6,259 nucleotides of DNA, taken from the NCBI GenBank assembly GCA_022567055.1, contig JADFHU010000353.1, positions 1 to 6,259 on the forward strand, in the 5' to 3' direction. Source of the DNA: Planctomycetota bacterium (lineage in GTDB: Bacteria; Planctomycetota; Phycisphaerae; Sedimentisphaerales; Anaerobacaceae). The notes below the pieces were generated by a model. That model worked only from the letters and a program-made list of their open reading frames with translations, searched no databases and was not told the origin of the DNA. Shown here in pieces: positions 1 through 6,192 of this stretch (position 1 is the stretch's first letter; every line of letters begins with the position of its first letter). The translations under genes and the position numbers were made by a program.

Positions 1-1683
1 GAAGTTCCAAACACTTCCAGTCCAGATACTCGGATCCATGGTGTCATTGACCTCATCGACACGCCAGGAATAGGTCTGACTCAGTTGAAGATCCAGGGCC
101 AGGGTCTCGAAGCTGCTTTCGCTGACACTGGCGGCCAGGGACAGATCGCCGGAATCGGTCCCAACGTAGACATCGTGGCTGCCCGCCTCCCGTCCATCAC
201 GGCTCCAGGATAGAGTTGTATCGGGTGCCACGTTCGTTGCGCCCGATTCAGGACTTGGACTGGCGGCAAACGTGGGTATGAACAAGAACCGCACCTCACT
301 CAGGCTCGCCTGAGGTGCGATACCGTGAACACTGTTGACGGTCACACGAACATGCTGGGCAATGGCACCACCGAAATCGACGGTAGTGTTATGCGCGTAA
401 CCCGCTGAACCCGTCGCCTGGGCCAGGGGCCCGACGCCGTCGAGAACGGTCCAGTTCTGGCCATCCAGAGAGTGCTCGATGACAACATCCTTGGCGCCGA
501 ATCCCACAAAGGCTTCGATGAGCTGATTCGAGTTCCAGACCCAAAGCTCATGCAGCTTGTACACCTTGTCGAATGCATACTCGAGGGTGGCCGGGATCCC
601 ACCGCTGATCCACATGTCGGCCGCGGAGGTGCCATGGAGATCATCCACCAGACCGGAGCCGTCGATGGTCTTCTCAGGCCCGGACGCCCCGAATGAACTG
701 GAGGCCGTGGCGGTGATGTTGCTGATGGGAATCGAGAAAGGCTCGACCATGAAACTCCAAACGGCGCCCTTGAAGACGGTTGAATCGGGTGCCACATTGA
801 CTTCGTCGACCCGCCAGTAATAGGTCTGGCCGAAATCGAGCCTACCGACATCCACCGCATTGACGTCCAAGCCTGCGCCGACCTCTGCTCCGCGAGGATC
901 GGCCCCGCTGGCGTCATTGGCGTCCTCCCAGGAGGTACTCAAATAGACATTGTGCGTCGCGGCATGGATGCCGGGCATCCAGCTAAGCGTTGCATCCCTG
1001 GATGCATCGGTGGAGCCGTCTTCGGGGCTGGGAAAGGCAGCACTGATCTGGTCAGGGACGGGCGTCGAAATGCTGAAGGTGTCATGCCCGGATGCCGTGA
1101 TGCGTACTCCCATCACCGGTTTGTCCGTCTTGAAAACCACGCCAAAGGCATTTTGACCATTCACGTTAACACCCGTATTCTCATACACATTGGCAGCGGT
1201 GAAAGGGACTACTGCACCCAGCGAGCCATCGGCATTGATTGCCTGCCATGTCCCGGTATCGTTGCCCCCGCGCTCGAAATGAAAGAAAGTATTCGTCAGG
1301 AAGGGGAAGATCGTCTGCTGGAAGTCAATCCCATCGATCGAAGAGATATTTGTGCCGCCGTTCAGCGTGAACAGGAAATTGTCGCCTTTTGACCCCACGT
1401 CACCTGCCTTGACGCTCGAGGTGCCTGCGACCGTGACCGCGGGAGTCGGTGTTCCTTCCTCCCATAACACCTCATTGCCTCCCTGGACATACCATCGTGT
1501 GGTCGTACCCAGCAACAGATCTCCGTCAGCGACGACATACTCGACGCCCTCGTAGCGAAGGCTGATGATCGCCCCATCCTCCACCGTCACATCCGAAAAT
1601 CCAATGAGCTCATCGGCCAGGGCATGGGCGTGAGCCAGCGCAAACAACAAGACAACGGCAAAGGTGGTTTTCTTGAACATCAT
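1..1683 (-). CDS. Secreted discoidin / FN3-like multidomain surface protein (3' end cut by window edge)
   Basis: Reading the minus strand from the ATG at 1683 gives 561 codons without a stop, continuing past position 1, so the C-terminus is missing. Residues 1-23 form a Sec signal peptide (KK, then a hydrophobic core VVLLFALA, cleavage after ALA). Residues 24-205 are a beta-rich domain I do not recognise. Residues 217-316 form an FN3-like module ending in YYWRVDEVN and VWSFMVEPF. Residues 317-468 look like a discoidin/F5-8 type C domain (TIDGSG, a VVIEHSLDGQNWTVL core, ending SEVRF). Residues 474-561 repeat the FN3-like module (YSWRVDEVN, VWNF). There is no cysteine in the 561 residues. Discoidin domains commonly bind glycans or other surface ligands; this protein is probably extracellular or cell-surface, and any anchor would lie beyond the window. 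It is divergent from the cytochrome operon. Certain as a gene; function inferred from domains only. A second ATG at 1680 is the alternative start. Confidence 0.9.
   Translation of the reverse strand, partial: MMFKKTTFAVVLLFALAHAHALADELIGFSDVTVEDGAIISLRYEGVEYVVADGDLLLGTTTRWYVQGGNEVLWEEGTPTPAVTVAGTSSVKAGDVGSKGDNFLFTLNGGTNISSIDGIDFQQTIFPFLTNTFFHFERGGNDTGTWQAINADGSLGAVVPFTAANVYENTGVNVNGQNAFGVVFKTDKPVMGVRITASGHDTFSISTPVPDQISAAFPSPEDGSTDASRDATLSWMPGIHAATHNVYLSTSWEDANDASGADPRGAEVGAGLDVNAVDVGRLDFGQTYYWRVDEVNVAPDSTVFKGAVWSFMVEPFSIPISNITATASSSFGASGPEKTIDGSGLVDDLHGTSAADMWISGGIPATLEYAFDKVYKLHELWVWNSNQLIEAFVGFGAKDVVIEHSLDGQNWTVLDGVGPLAQATGSAGYAHNTTVDFGGAIAQHVRVTVNSVHGIAPQASLSEVRFLFIPTFAASPSPESGATNVAPDTTLSWSRDGREAGSHDVYVGTDSGDLSLAASVSESSFETLALDLQLSQTYSWRVDEVNDTMDPSIWTGSVWNF
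45..79 (-). repeat. Conserved core of FN3-like module 2 (encodes WRVDEVN)
   Basis: Second copy of the module core at 795-829; it encodes QTYSWRVDEVN (about residues 536-546). The module is cut by the window edge shortly afterwards, right after VWNF, which matches VWSF in copy 1. A further discoidin or FN3 module may follow outside the window. Confidence 0.75.
795..829 (-). repeat. Conserved core of FN3-like module 1 (encodes WRVDEVN)
   Basis: This segment and 45-79 align without gaps and differ at only a few positions. In the minus-strand protein it encodes QTYYWRVDEVN (about residues 285-296). The two copies are module cores separated by a discoidin domain. The similarity at the DNA level suggests internal module duplication or strong constraint on this signature. 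Confidence 0.75.
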
Positions 1684-1687
1684 GAAT

Positions 1688-1693
1688 CCTCCT
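1688..1693 (-). promoter_or_regulatory. Ribosome binding site of the discoidin-domain gene
   Basis: The minus strand reads AGGAGG, a perfect Shine-Dalgarno core, 4 nt before the ATG at 1683 and 7 nt before the in-frame ATG at 1680. The spacing slightly favours the second ATG; the difference is one residue and does not affect the signal peptide. Confidence 0.85.
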
Positions 1694-1700
1694 GTCAGCT

Positions 1701-1712
1701 TGGTGATCACCA
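1701..1712. promoter_or_regulatory. 12-bp perfect palindrome, candidate operator
   Basis: TGGTGATCACCA is its own reverse complement. It lies 18-29 nt upstream of the minus-strand start codon at 1683, just outside the ribosome binding site. A symmetric site of this length close to a start is a plausible binding site for a dimeric repressor or a small leader hairpin. No regulator is encoded in the window, so the assignment is by symmetry and position only. Confidence 0.4.
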
Positions 1713-1752
1713 CTACGAAAACTTAATGCGTTGCGCAAGACACGCCTCCCCA

Positions 1753-1771
1753 GTCATCAGATACTGATGAC
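1753..1771. promoter_or_regulatory. 8-bp inverted repeat with 3-nt centre (hairpin or operator)
   Basis: GTCATCAG and CTGATGAC flank ATA as perfect 8-bp arms. It sits 70-88 nt upstream of the minus-strand start codon. On the minus-strand transcript it would form a stable short hairpin with a UAU loop; as DNA it is a symmetric half-site pair. There is no T tract after it on either strand, so an intrinsic terminator is unlikely. Confidence 0.45.
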
Positions 1772-1863
1772 ACCACTGCGAACACGATCCAATGTCCAAA
1801 TTCCGCCGTCGCCCGATACGGTCGTTTTACGGCACACTGCGGAATCTGTATTCAACATGCAAT

Positions 1864-1893
1864 ATTGTACCCCCCCCGGCCGCCTGAATACAA
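1864..1893 (-). promoter_or_regulatory. Possible promoter for the discoidin gene, with G8 in the spacer
   Basis: On the minus strand a good -10 box TACAAT (1869-1864) is preceded by a weak -35 box TTGTAT (1893-1888) with an 18-nt spacer. The spacer ends in a run of eight G (C8 at 1870-1877 on the plus strand). Transcription would start near 1857 and give a leader of roughly 170 nt that contains the 1753-1771 hairpin and the 1701-1712 palindrome. The -35 match is poor. Confidence 0.25.
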
Positions 1894-1903
1894 GGCAATT
1901 GCC
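1894..1903. promoter_or_regulatory. 10-bp perfect palindrome
   Basis: GGCAATTGCC is self-complementary and abuts the candidate minus-strand -35 box. It is a possible operator, but a 10-bp palindrome can occur by chance in a region of this size. Confidence 0.25.
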
Positions 1904-1908
1904 ACCCA

Positions 1909-1931
1909 GGGCGGGGCCAGGGGACGAGGGG
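1909..1931 (+). other. G-quadruplex-forming motif
   Basis: Four G runs (GGG, GGGG, GGGG, GGGG) are separated by loops C, CCA and ACGA, which fits the canonical G3+N1-7 four-run pattern on the plus strand. It lies about 150 nt upstream of the cytochrome start and upstream of the possible minus-strand promoter. Short loops predict good stability. A regulatory role is inferred from location only. Confidence 0.5.
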
Positions 1932-2065
1932 ACGTTGAGAGCGCTCAGAGCGCCATAAACGCCATTGCCATACCGACAGATCATCTGACTACTGATCACT
2001 GGCAACTCATGCGAACATGGCATCAAGATGCGATCGCCCCCTCACTTCCCCAGCAACAGCGGAGC

Positions 2066-2074
2066 TGGTATACT
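2066..2074 (+). promoter_or_regulatory. Extended -10 box before the cytochrome gene
   Basis: TGGTATACT carries the TGn extension plus TATACT (five of six matches to TATAAT). No good -35 hexamer is found 16-19 nt upstream, which is usual for extended -10 promoters. The box ends only 6 nt before the ATG at 2081, so a start at the usual distance would fall on or next to the start codon and give a leaderless or nearly leaderless mRNA. Confidence 0.4.
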
Positions 2075-2080
2075 GGTGGA

Positions 2081-4729
2081 ATGATGTCTTCAAGGCAGAG
2101 CAGGCGAATATGGCAGGATTTTGCGTCGGCCACGAGACGATTCCTCATGCTCGTATTGCCGGTGTCCGTCGCGATAGGACCCGCCCACGCCGCCTCCCGT
2201 ACCACCCGCGGCCTACAGGCCCTCTATGATTTCAGGTCTTCGACAGGCTCTATTGTGGTAGGGCAATCAAGATCGGGCGCGGCGCCCGGCCTCAAGATCA
2301 GCGATACCAAGGCTGTAACACGATCCGAGGGCTCACTCGCGGTGCGGGGCAAGACGCTCATTCGCACCCAGAAGCCCGCAACCACTATCATCGAATCCAT
2401 TCGCCGGTCCGGCGAAATCACCATCGAGGCCTGGATCCAACCCGCCAAGATCGACCAGAGTGGCCCCGCCCGCATCATCACACTCTCCAAGAATTCCAGC
2501 GAACGAAATTTTACGCTCGGGCAAAACGGAGATCGCTTCGAAGTGCGGTTTCGCACCACCAAGACCAGCGGCAACGGGATCCCATCGCTCAGCTCTGGCC
2601 CCAAGAGCCTCACCACAGAGTTGACGCACGTGGTCTACACCCGCAGCCGCAGCGGCCAAGCGCGGCTCTACCTCAACGGCGAAGCAGCAGCCGAACAGAC
2701 CATCAAGGGCGACACCTCGAACTGGAACAGATCCCATCGACTGGCCCTGGCCAATGAACTGAGCAAGGACCGGCCCTGGCAAGGGACCTACCACCTCGTT
2801 GCGATTTACAACCGCGACCTGTCGGCTGCCGAGGTCGAACGGAACTTCCATGCGGGCGCCGGGGCCGAAACCACCCTGGCACAAAACCGGCCTACCCCCG
2901 GAGAACACCGCTTCGAAACCGAGGTCGCCCCGCTCCTGGCCAAACACTGCCTGGAATGTCACGACTCAAGCACCGTGAAGGGTGGACTCGATCTCTCTCG
3001 CAGGGACACCGCCCTCGCCGGCAGTAAGCATGGCAAAGTCATCCTCCCCGGAAACGCCGCGGAAAGCCCGCTGTGGGAATCGGTGGACGCCAACGACATG
3101 CCCGATGACCGTCCCCCGCTGTCCGCCCAGGAAAAGAAGATGCTGCAACAGTGGATCGATGAGGGCGCCACCTGGTCGCTGGAGACCATCGACCCGGCCA
3201 TCTACACCCACGATAGACAGGCCGGAACGAACTGGGTGCGCAGGCTCACCCTCGAAGAGTATATCGCCACGGTCGAGAGCACTGTGGGCGTCGACATCGA
3301 CCAGGAGGCCCGCGAGATCCTGCCCCCCGATCTCCGCGCCGATGGCTTCAGCAATACCGCCTATAACCTGATCGTCGATCTCAAACACGTGGAGGCCTAC
3401 GCCCGACTCGCCGAGATCATTATCAGTCGGATGGACGTGATAGATTTCGCCGCCGAATACTCCCAGAGCCGCAAGCTCACCGACGAGAGCATGCGGGGCC
3501 TCATCTCCAAGATGGGCAACTGGGTCTTGCGCGGGCCCGTCGAAGATCGCGAAGTCGATTCCTACCGCGGCATCTCGACCACCGTGGCCAGCGCCGGCGG
3601 CAACTTCAAGGACGCCGTGGGTTTCATCCTCGAGGCCATGCTGCAATCCCCCCGCTTCCTCTATCGCATGGAAAATCAGCGCGGTGATGGCGGTCGTTGG
3701 CCGGTCGACGAATACGAACTCGCCTCGCGCATGAGCTACATCGTCTGGGGCGCCCCCCCGGATCGGGAACTGTTGAAGGCCGCCGAAGAGGGCAGGCTAT
3801 TCGATTCCGCGGGCGTCGAGACACAACTCGAGCGCATGCTCGAGGATCCCCGGGCCATCGAGAGATCCACGCAGTTCCTCCACGATTGGCTTGACCTCGA
3901 CCGCATGGACCACCTGAGACCCAGTCCGGAGCGCTTTCCGAACTGGGACCCGAATCTGGCCTCCGACATGCGCGAAGAAACCATCGCCTTCTTCAAGGAA
4001 GTCGTCTGGGAGCAGAAACGTCCCCTGTCCGAATTGCTCAATGCACAGGTGACCTACGCCACGCCGCGTCTGGCAGCTCACTACGGTCTCCAGCTCGGCG
4101 GCGACGGCTTGGCTCGTTACGACCTCTCCACCGTGCCCAGCCGCGGCGGCTTGCTCACCCAGGGCAGCGTACTCACCGTCGGTGGTGACGACGCCTCCAC
4201 CGTGACCCGCGGGCTCTTCGTTTTTCACGACCTCCTCCGCGGTGTCGTCAAGGATCCGCCTCCCGGCATCGACACCACGCCGGTCCCGACCCGACCCGGG
4301 CTTTCCCAACGCGCGATTGCCACCGAGCGCATCGCCAACAGATCCTGCGGCGCTTGCCACAGCAAATTCGAACCCCTCTCCTTCGGTCTCGCGAGATTTG
4401 ACGGACTGGGCGCCTATCACGCGGTGGATGAACACGGCAACGATCTGCGCGACGACGGCGAGATCCTCTTCCCCGGCGCAGCCAAACCCGTTTCGTACGG
4501 CTCCTCCGGCGAACTCATGAACCTGCTCGCCGGCAGCGAACGCGTGAGCAAGACCCTCACCTGGAAAGTCACCCAGTTCGCACTGGGACGGCCACTCGTC
4601 TCGGCCGATGCCCGCATCGTCGACAGCATCCATGAAAAGGCTCGAAAAGAGGGAGGCACCTATGCCAGCCTGATCAGCGCCATTGTCACGAGCGACCTGG
4701 TACAAACCACTCGAACGGAGACCCACTGA
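2081..4729 (+). CDS. LamG-like / dihaem planctomycete cytochrome (PSCyt1-DUF1587-DUF1592-DUF1588-DUF1585)
   Basis: An 882-residue exported protein. Residues 1-37 are a Sec-type signal peptide (arginine-rich start, core FLMLVLPVSVAIG, cleavage near AHA). Residues 44-260 resemble a LamG/concanavalin A-like jellyroll (ITIEAWIQP, RLYLNGE, a YHLVAIYNRDLSAAEV end strand). Residues 277-365 form a PSCyt1 cytochrome c domain with haem site C290-x-x-C293-H294 and probable axial M340 (MPDDRPPLS, then QQWIDEGA). Then come DUF1587 (387-447), a short DUF1595-like stretch (472-525, ending LQSPRFLYR), DUF1592 (540-670), DUF1588 (685-780, RGGLLTQGSVLT, with a second haem site C756-x-x-C759-H760) and DUF1585 (820-875, FALGRPL, IVTSDLV). 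The only four cysteines are those of the two haem sites. Expected to act outside the cytoplasmic membrane as an electron carrier or redox enzyme; substrate unknown. The frame is open back to 1865, but those upstream codons lack a signal peptide at the N-terminus and a ribosome site; ATG 2081 (or 2084) places the signal peptide correctly. Coupled to the next gene. Confidence 0.93.
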   Translation: MMSSRQSRRIWQDFASATRRFLMLVLPVSVAIGPAHAASRTTRGLQALYDFRSSTGSIVVGQSRSGAAPGLKISDTKAVTRSEGSLAVRGKTLIRTQKPATTIIESIRRSGEITIEAWIQPAKIDQSGPARIITLSKNSSERNFTLGQNGDRFEVRFRTTKTSGNGIPSLSSGPKSLTTELTHVVYTRSRSGQARLYLNGEAAAEQTIKGDTSNWNRSHRLALANELSKDRPWQGTYHLVAIYNRDLSAAEVERNFHAGAGAETTLAQNRPTPGEHRFETEVAPLLAKHCLECHDSSTVKGGLDLSRRDTALAGSKHGKVILPGNAAESPLWESVDANDMPDDRPPLSAQEKKMLQQWIDEGATWSLETIDPAIYTHDRQAGTNWVRRLTLEEYIATVESTVGVDIDQEAREILPPDLRADGFSNTAYNLIVDLKHVEAYARLAEIIISRMDVIDFAAEYSQSRKLTDESMRGLISKMGNWVLRGPVEDREVDSYRGISTTVASAGGNFKDAVGFILEAMLQSPRFLYRMENQRGDGGRWPVDEYELASRMSYIVWGAPPDRELLKAAEEGRLFDSAGVETQLERMLEDPRAIERSTQFLHDWLDLDRMDHLRPSPERFPNWDPNLASDMREETIAFFKEVVWEQKRPLSELLNAQVTYATPRLAAHYGLQLGGDGLARYDLSTVPSRGGLLTQGSVLTVGGDDASTVTRGLFVFHDLLRGVVKDPPPGIDTTPVPTRPGLSQRAIATERIANRSCGACHSKFEPLSFGLARFDGLGAYHAVDEHGNDLRDDGEILFPGAAKPVSYGSSGELMNLLAGSERVSKTLTWKVTQFALGRPLVSADARIVDSIHEKARKEGGTYASLISAIVTSDLVQTTRTETH
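4717..4720 (+). promoter_or_regulatory. Ribosome binding site of the DUF1552 gene, inside the cytochrome gene
   Basis: GGAG lies 8 nt before the ATG at 4729, within the last codons of the cytochrome gene. The stop and start share one base (TGATG), the typical arrangement for translational coupling, and this fixes the start of the second gene. Confidence 0.8.
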
Positions 4730-6150
4730 TGAAGAGAACACCCCTCAATCGCCGCACCCTGCTCAAGGGTTTGGGAGGCGTCGCCATCGGACTGCCTCTC
4801 CTCGAGGAAATGCTTATTTCAAATGCCGGCGCCGCGGCGAAGACGGTTCCCGTGCGCGCGTTTAACGTCTTCTTCGGATTGGGCATCCCCGCCCCGCTCC
4901 AGACCGAGGGCTTCGAGGGGGTTCTTGAACCGCTCCAGCCGCTCGCTGACAAGCTTCTCATCATGCGCAACATCGATCAGATCCGCTGTGACGAATCCGG
5001 CATCAATGCCCACTTCGACGGCGCCTCGGGTTCCTTCACGGCCGAGCCGCCCGACGGCGAAGCCAAGGCCGGAGGCCCCTCCATCGATCAGGTCATCAAG
5101 AAGGCGCACTATCCTCAGGGACTTCCCGACGGCATGGTGCCCACCCTGATCGGCGGCACCTTCTTCCGCCGCAGCCGCGTCAGCCGCTACGTCCACAGCT
5201 ACAACATGTACGGCACCGTCGCCGCCACCATCCAGGAAAAGCCACGTGATCTCTTTGATCGGGTCTTCGGCACACTCACCCTGCCCGACAGCGCCAATGG
5301 CCGCACCCAGCGCCTGCGACGCAGCGTTCTCGATTCCGTCGTCGACCAGTACCGATACTACACCGGAAAAAACTCACCACTCGGGGCCGCATCCAGGGCC
5401 CGTGTCGCCGACCACCTCAGCCGCATCAGGGAGCTGGAACAACGGGCCTACGAAATGAAGGAAAGGCCGGAAGGCGCACCCGAGCTGCCACCTCGCTCCG
5501 AACTCCTGCACGGGGGCTCGGCAGATCCCGGTGGCCAGGGCATCGACATCACCCTCGAGGATCTCAGCGCCGAATGGCGCCTGATGGCCGACCTCTACGC
5601 CCTGGCGATCCAAACCGATCGCGTCCGCTTCGGCGCCCTCACCTTCCTGGCCGCGGGGGAACGCATCCGCCTCACCGGTGACTATGTCTATCAGGGGAAA
5701 AAAATCTTCACCTTCGACGACGCCGCTCAGCACAATGCGACCGGCGACAAGGGCTGCAGTCACGAGTGGTGGCATAAGTTCGACGAAAAGAAAGAGAATA
5801 CTCAACTGCGAGCCCACGCCCACATGAAGATGCGGGAAGTGTCTTATTTCCTGCAGGCGCTCGACGGCGCCGACTCCGTCGAAGCCAACGGCAAGACCCT
5901 CCTCGAGAATTCACTCATCACCATTTCCACCGAATCCGGTGACGGGCGACACTCCGATGCCAAGCGGGAGCTGTCCGGCGTCTTCCATGCCATCACCGGC
6001 GCCAACGGCCGCTTCAAGACCGGCCAGATCATGGACGTCAACGCCGAGGGCCTCGACGTCTATAACACCATGCTGCAAGCCATGGGCGCCTCCCATCGCC
6101 TCGGTCCCGCCGACCGTCAGATGACACCGACCGACAAGATCCGCGTGTGA
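4729..6150 (+). CDS. Tat-exported DUF1552 (HXXSHH family) protein
   Basis: A 473-residue protein, a usual length for DUF1552. The N-terminus has a twin-arginine signal, NRRTLLKG at residues 7-14, followed by a hydrophobic stretch and a small-residue cleavage region near AGAAA (33-37). Family landmarks: FFGLGIP and LEPLQPLADKLLIMRNID (48-83), NAHFDGASGSF (93-103), GGPSIDQVI (115-123), the HSYN..P.DLFDRVFG stretch (156-181), RSVLDSVVDQYRYY then SRIRELEQR (198-239), and the C-terminal TLLENSLITIS..SGDGRHSD (390-410). The family function is unknown; the Tat signal implies export in folded form, often with a cofactor or metal. The eponymous HxxSHH site reads KGCSHE here (341-346), with other histidines at H335 and H349, so this member departs from the consensus. 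It overlaps the cytochrome stop by one base and probably acts with it. Family assignment is confident; activity is not known. Confidence 0.92.
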   Translation: MKRTPLNRRTLLKGLGGVAIGLPLLEEMLISNAGAAAKTVPVRAFNVFFGLGIPAPLQTEGFEGVLEPLQPLADKLLIMRNIDQIRCDESGINAHFDGASGSFTAEPPDGEAKAGGPSIDQVIKKAHYPQGLPDGMVPTLIGGTFFRRSRVSRYVHSYNMYGTVAATIQEKPRDLFDRVFGTLTLPDSANGRTQRLRRSVLDSVVDQYRYYTGKNSPLGAASRARVADHLSRIRELEQRAYEMKERPEGAPELPPRSELLHGGSADPGGQGIDITLEDLSAEWRLMADLYALAIQTDRVRFGALTFLAAGERIRLTGDYVYQGKKIFTFDDAAQHNATGDKGCSHEWWHKFDEKKENTQLRAHAHMKMREVSYFLQALDGADSVEANGKTLLENSLITISTESGDGRHSDAKRELSGVFHAITGANGRFKTGQIMDVNAEGLDVYNTMLQAMGASHRLGPADRQMTPTDKIRV

Positions 6151-6154
6151 TCCG

Positions 6155-6164
6155 GATTCGAATC
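6155..6164. repeat. 10-bp palindrome just after the DUF1552 stop
   Basis: GATTCGAATC is perfectly self-complementary and begins 4 nt after the stop codon. It has no loop and no following T tract, so it is not a typical terminator; it could be a protein site or chance. Confidence 0.2.
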
Positions 6165-6192
6165 GAGTCTGTAATTTCGGAAGGTTTAACGA

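Larger units (their letters stand above)
1684..2080. promoter_or_regulatory. Divergent intergenic control region (397 nt)
   Basis: No convincing gene is seen between the minus-strand discoidin gene and the plus-strand cytochrome gene. The region holds perfect palindromes at 1701-1712, 1731-1738 (TTGCGCAA), 1860-1867 (CAATATTG), 1894-1903 and 1939-1946 (GAGCGCTC), an 8+8 hairpin at 1753-1771, a G-quadruplex motif at 1909-1931, a C8 run at 1870-1877 and promoter-like boxes for both directions. Short frames that cross it begin at poor starts (for example TTG at 1865) and have no ribosome site. It most likely controls both flanking transcription units. Confidence 0.7.

Noticed and set aside
342..917. 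Minus-strand frame of 191 codons
   Set aside because: It is in a different frame from the continuous discoidin/FN3 reading frame on the same strand; the latter has recognisable domains throughout.
952..1392. Plus-strand frame of 146 codons
   Set aside because: Antisense to the surface-protein gene, with no domain or start signal; a shadow.
1938..1954. Direct repeat AGAGCGC twice, with a GAGCGCTC palindrome
   Set aside because: Short and isolated; can arise by chance and there is no third copy or matching site elsewhere in the window.
1983..2008. Degenerate CTGAxxACTG-like repetition
   Set aside because: Only two or three imperfect units with variable spacing; too weak to call a repeat array.
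1757..2026. Minus-strand frame of 89 codons in the intergenic region
   Set aside because: No ribosome site, no family resemblance, and it overlaps the structured control elements.
1865..2080. Upstream in-frame extension of the cytochrome gene (72 extra codons)
   Set aside because: It starts at TTG, has no ribosome site, its residues are not protein-family-like, and it would bury the signal peptide at residue 73 onward. ATG 2081 fits the export signal.
2009..2080. In-frame ATG at 2009 as the cytochrome start
   Set aside because: It would add 24 residues before the arginine-rich signal peptide start without a ribosome site; less fitting than 2081, though not excluded.
2274..2288. Inverted repeat CGGGCGC-G-GCGCCCG
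   Set aside because: It lies inside the LamG-coding region where GC-rich alternating codons make such hairpins common.
2966..3646. Antisense frame (226 codons) opposite PSCyt1/DUF1587
   Set aside because: Same codon-shadow character; the plus-strand frame has clear domains here.
3797..4741. Long antisense frame (314 codons) opposite the cytochrome C-terminal half
   Set aside because: It is a shadow of the GC-rich codon pattern on the plus strand: low-complexity G/A/V/E-rich product, no ribosome site or family features.
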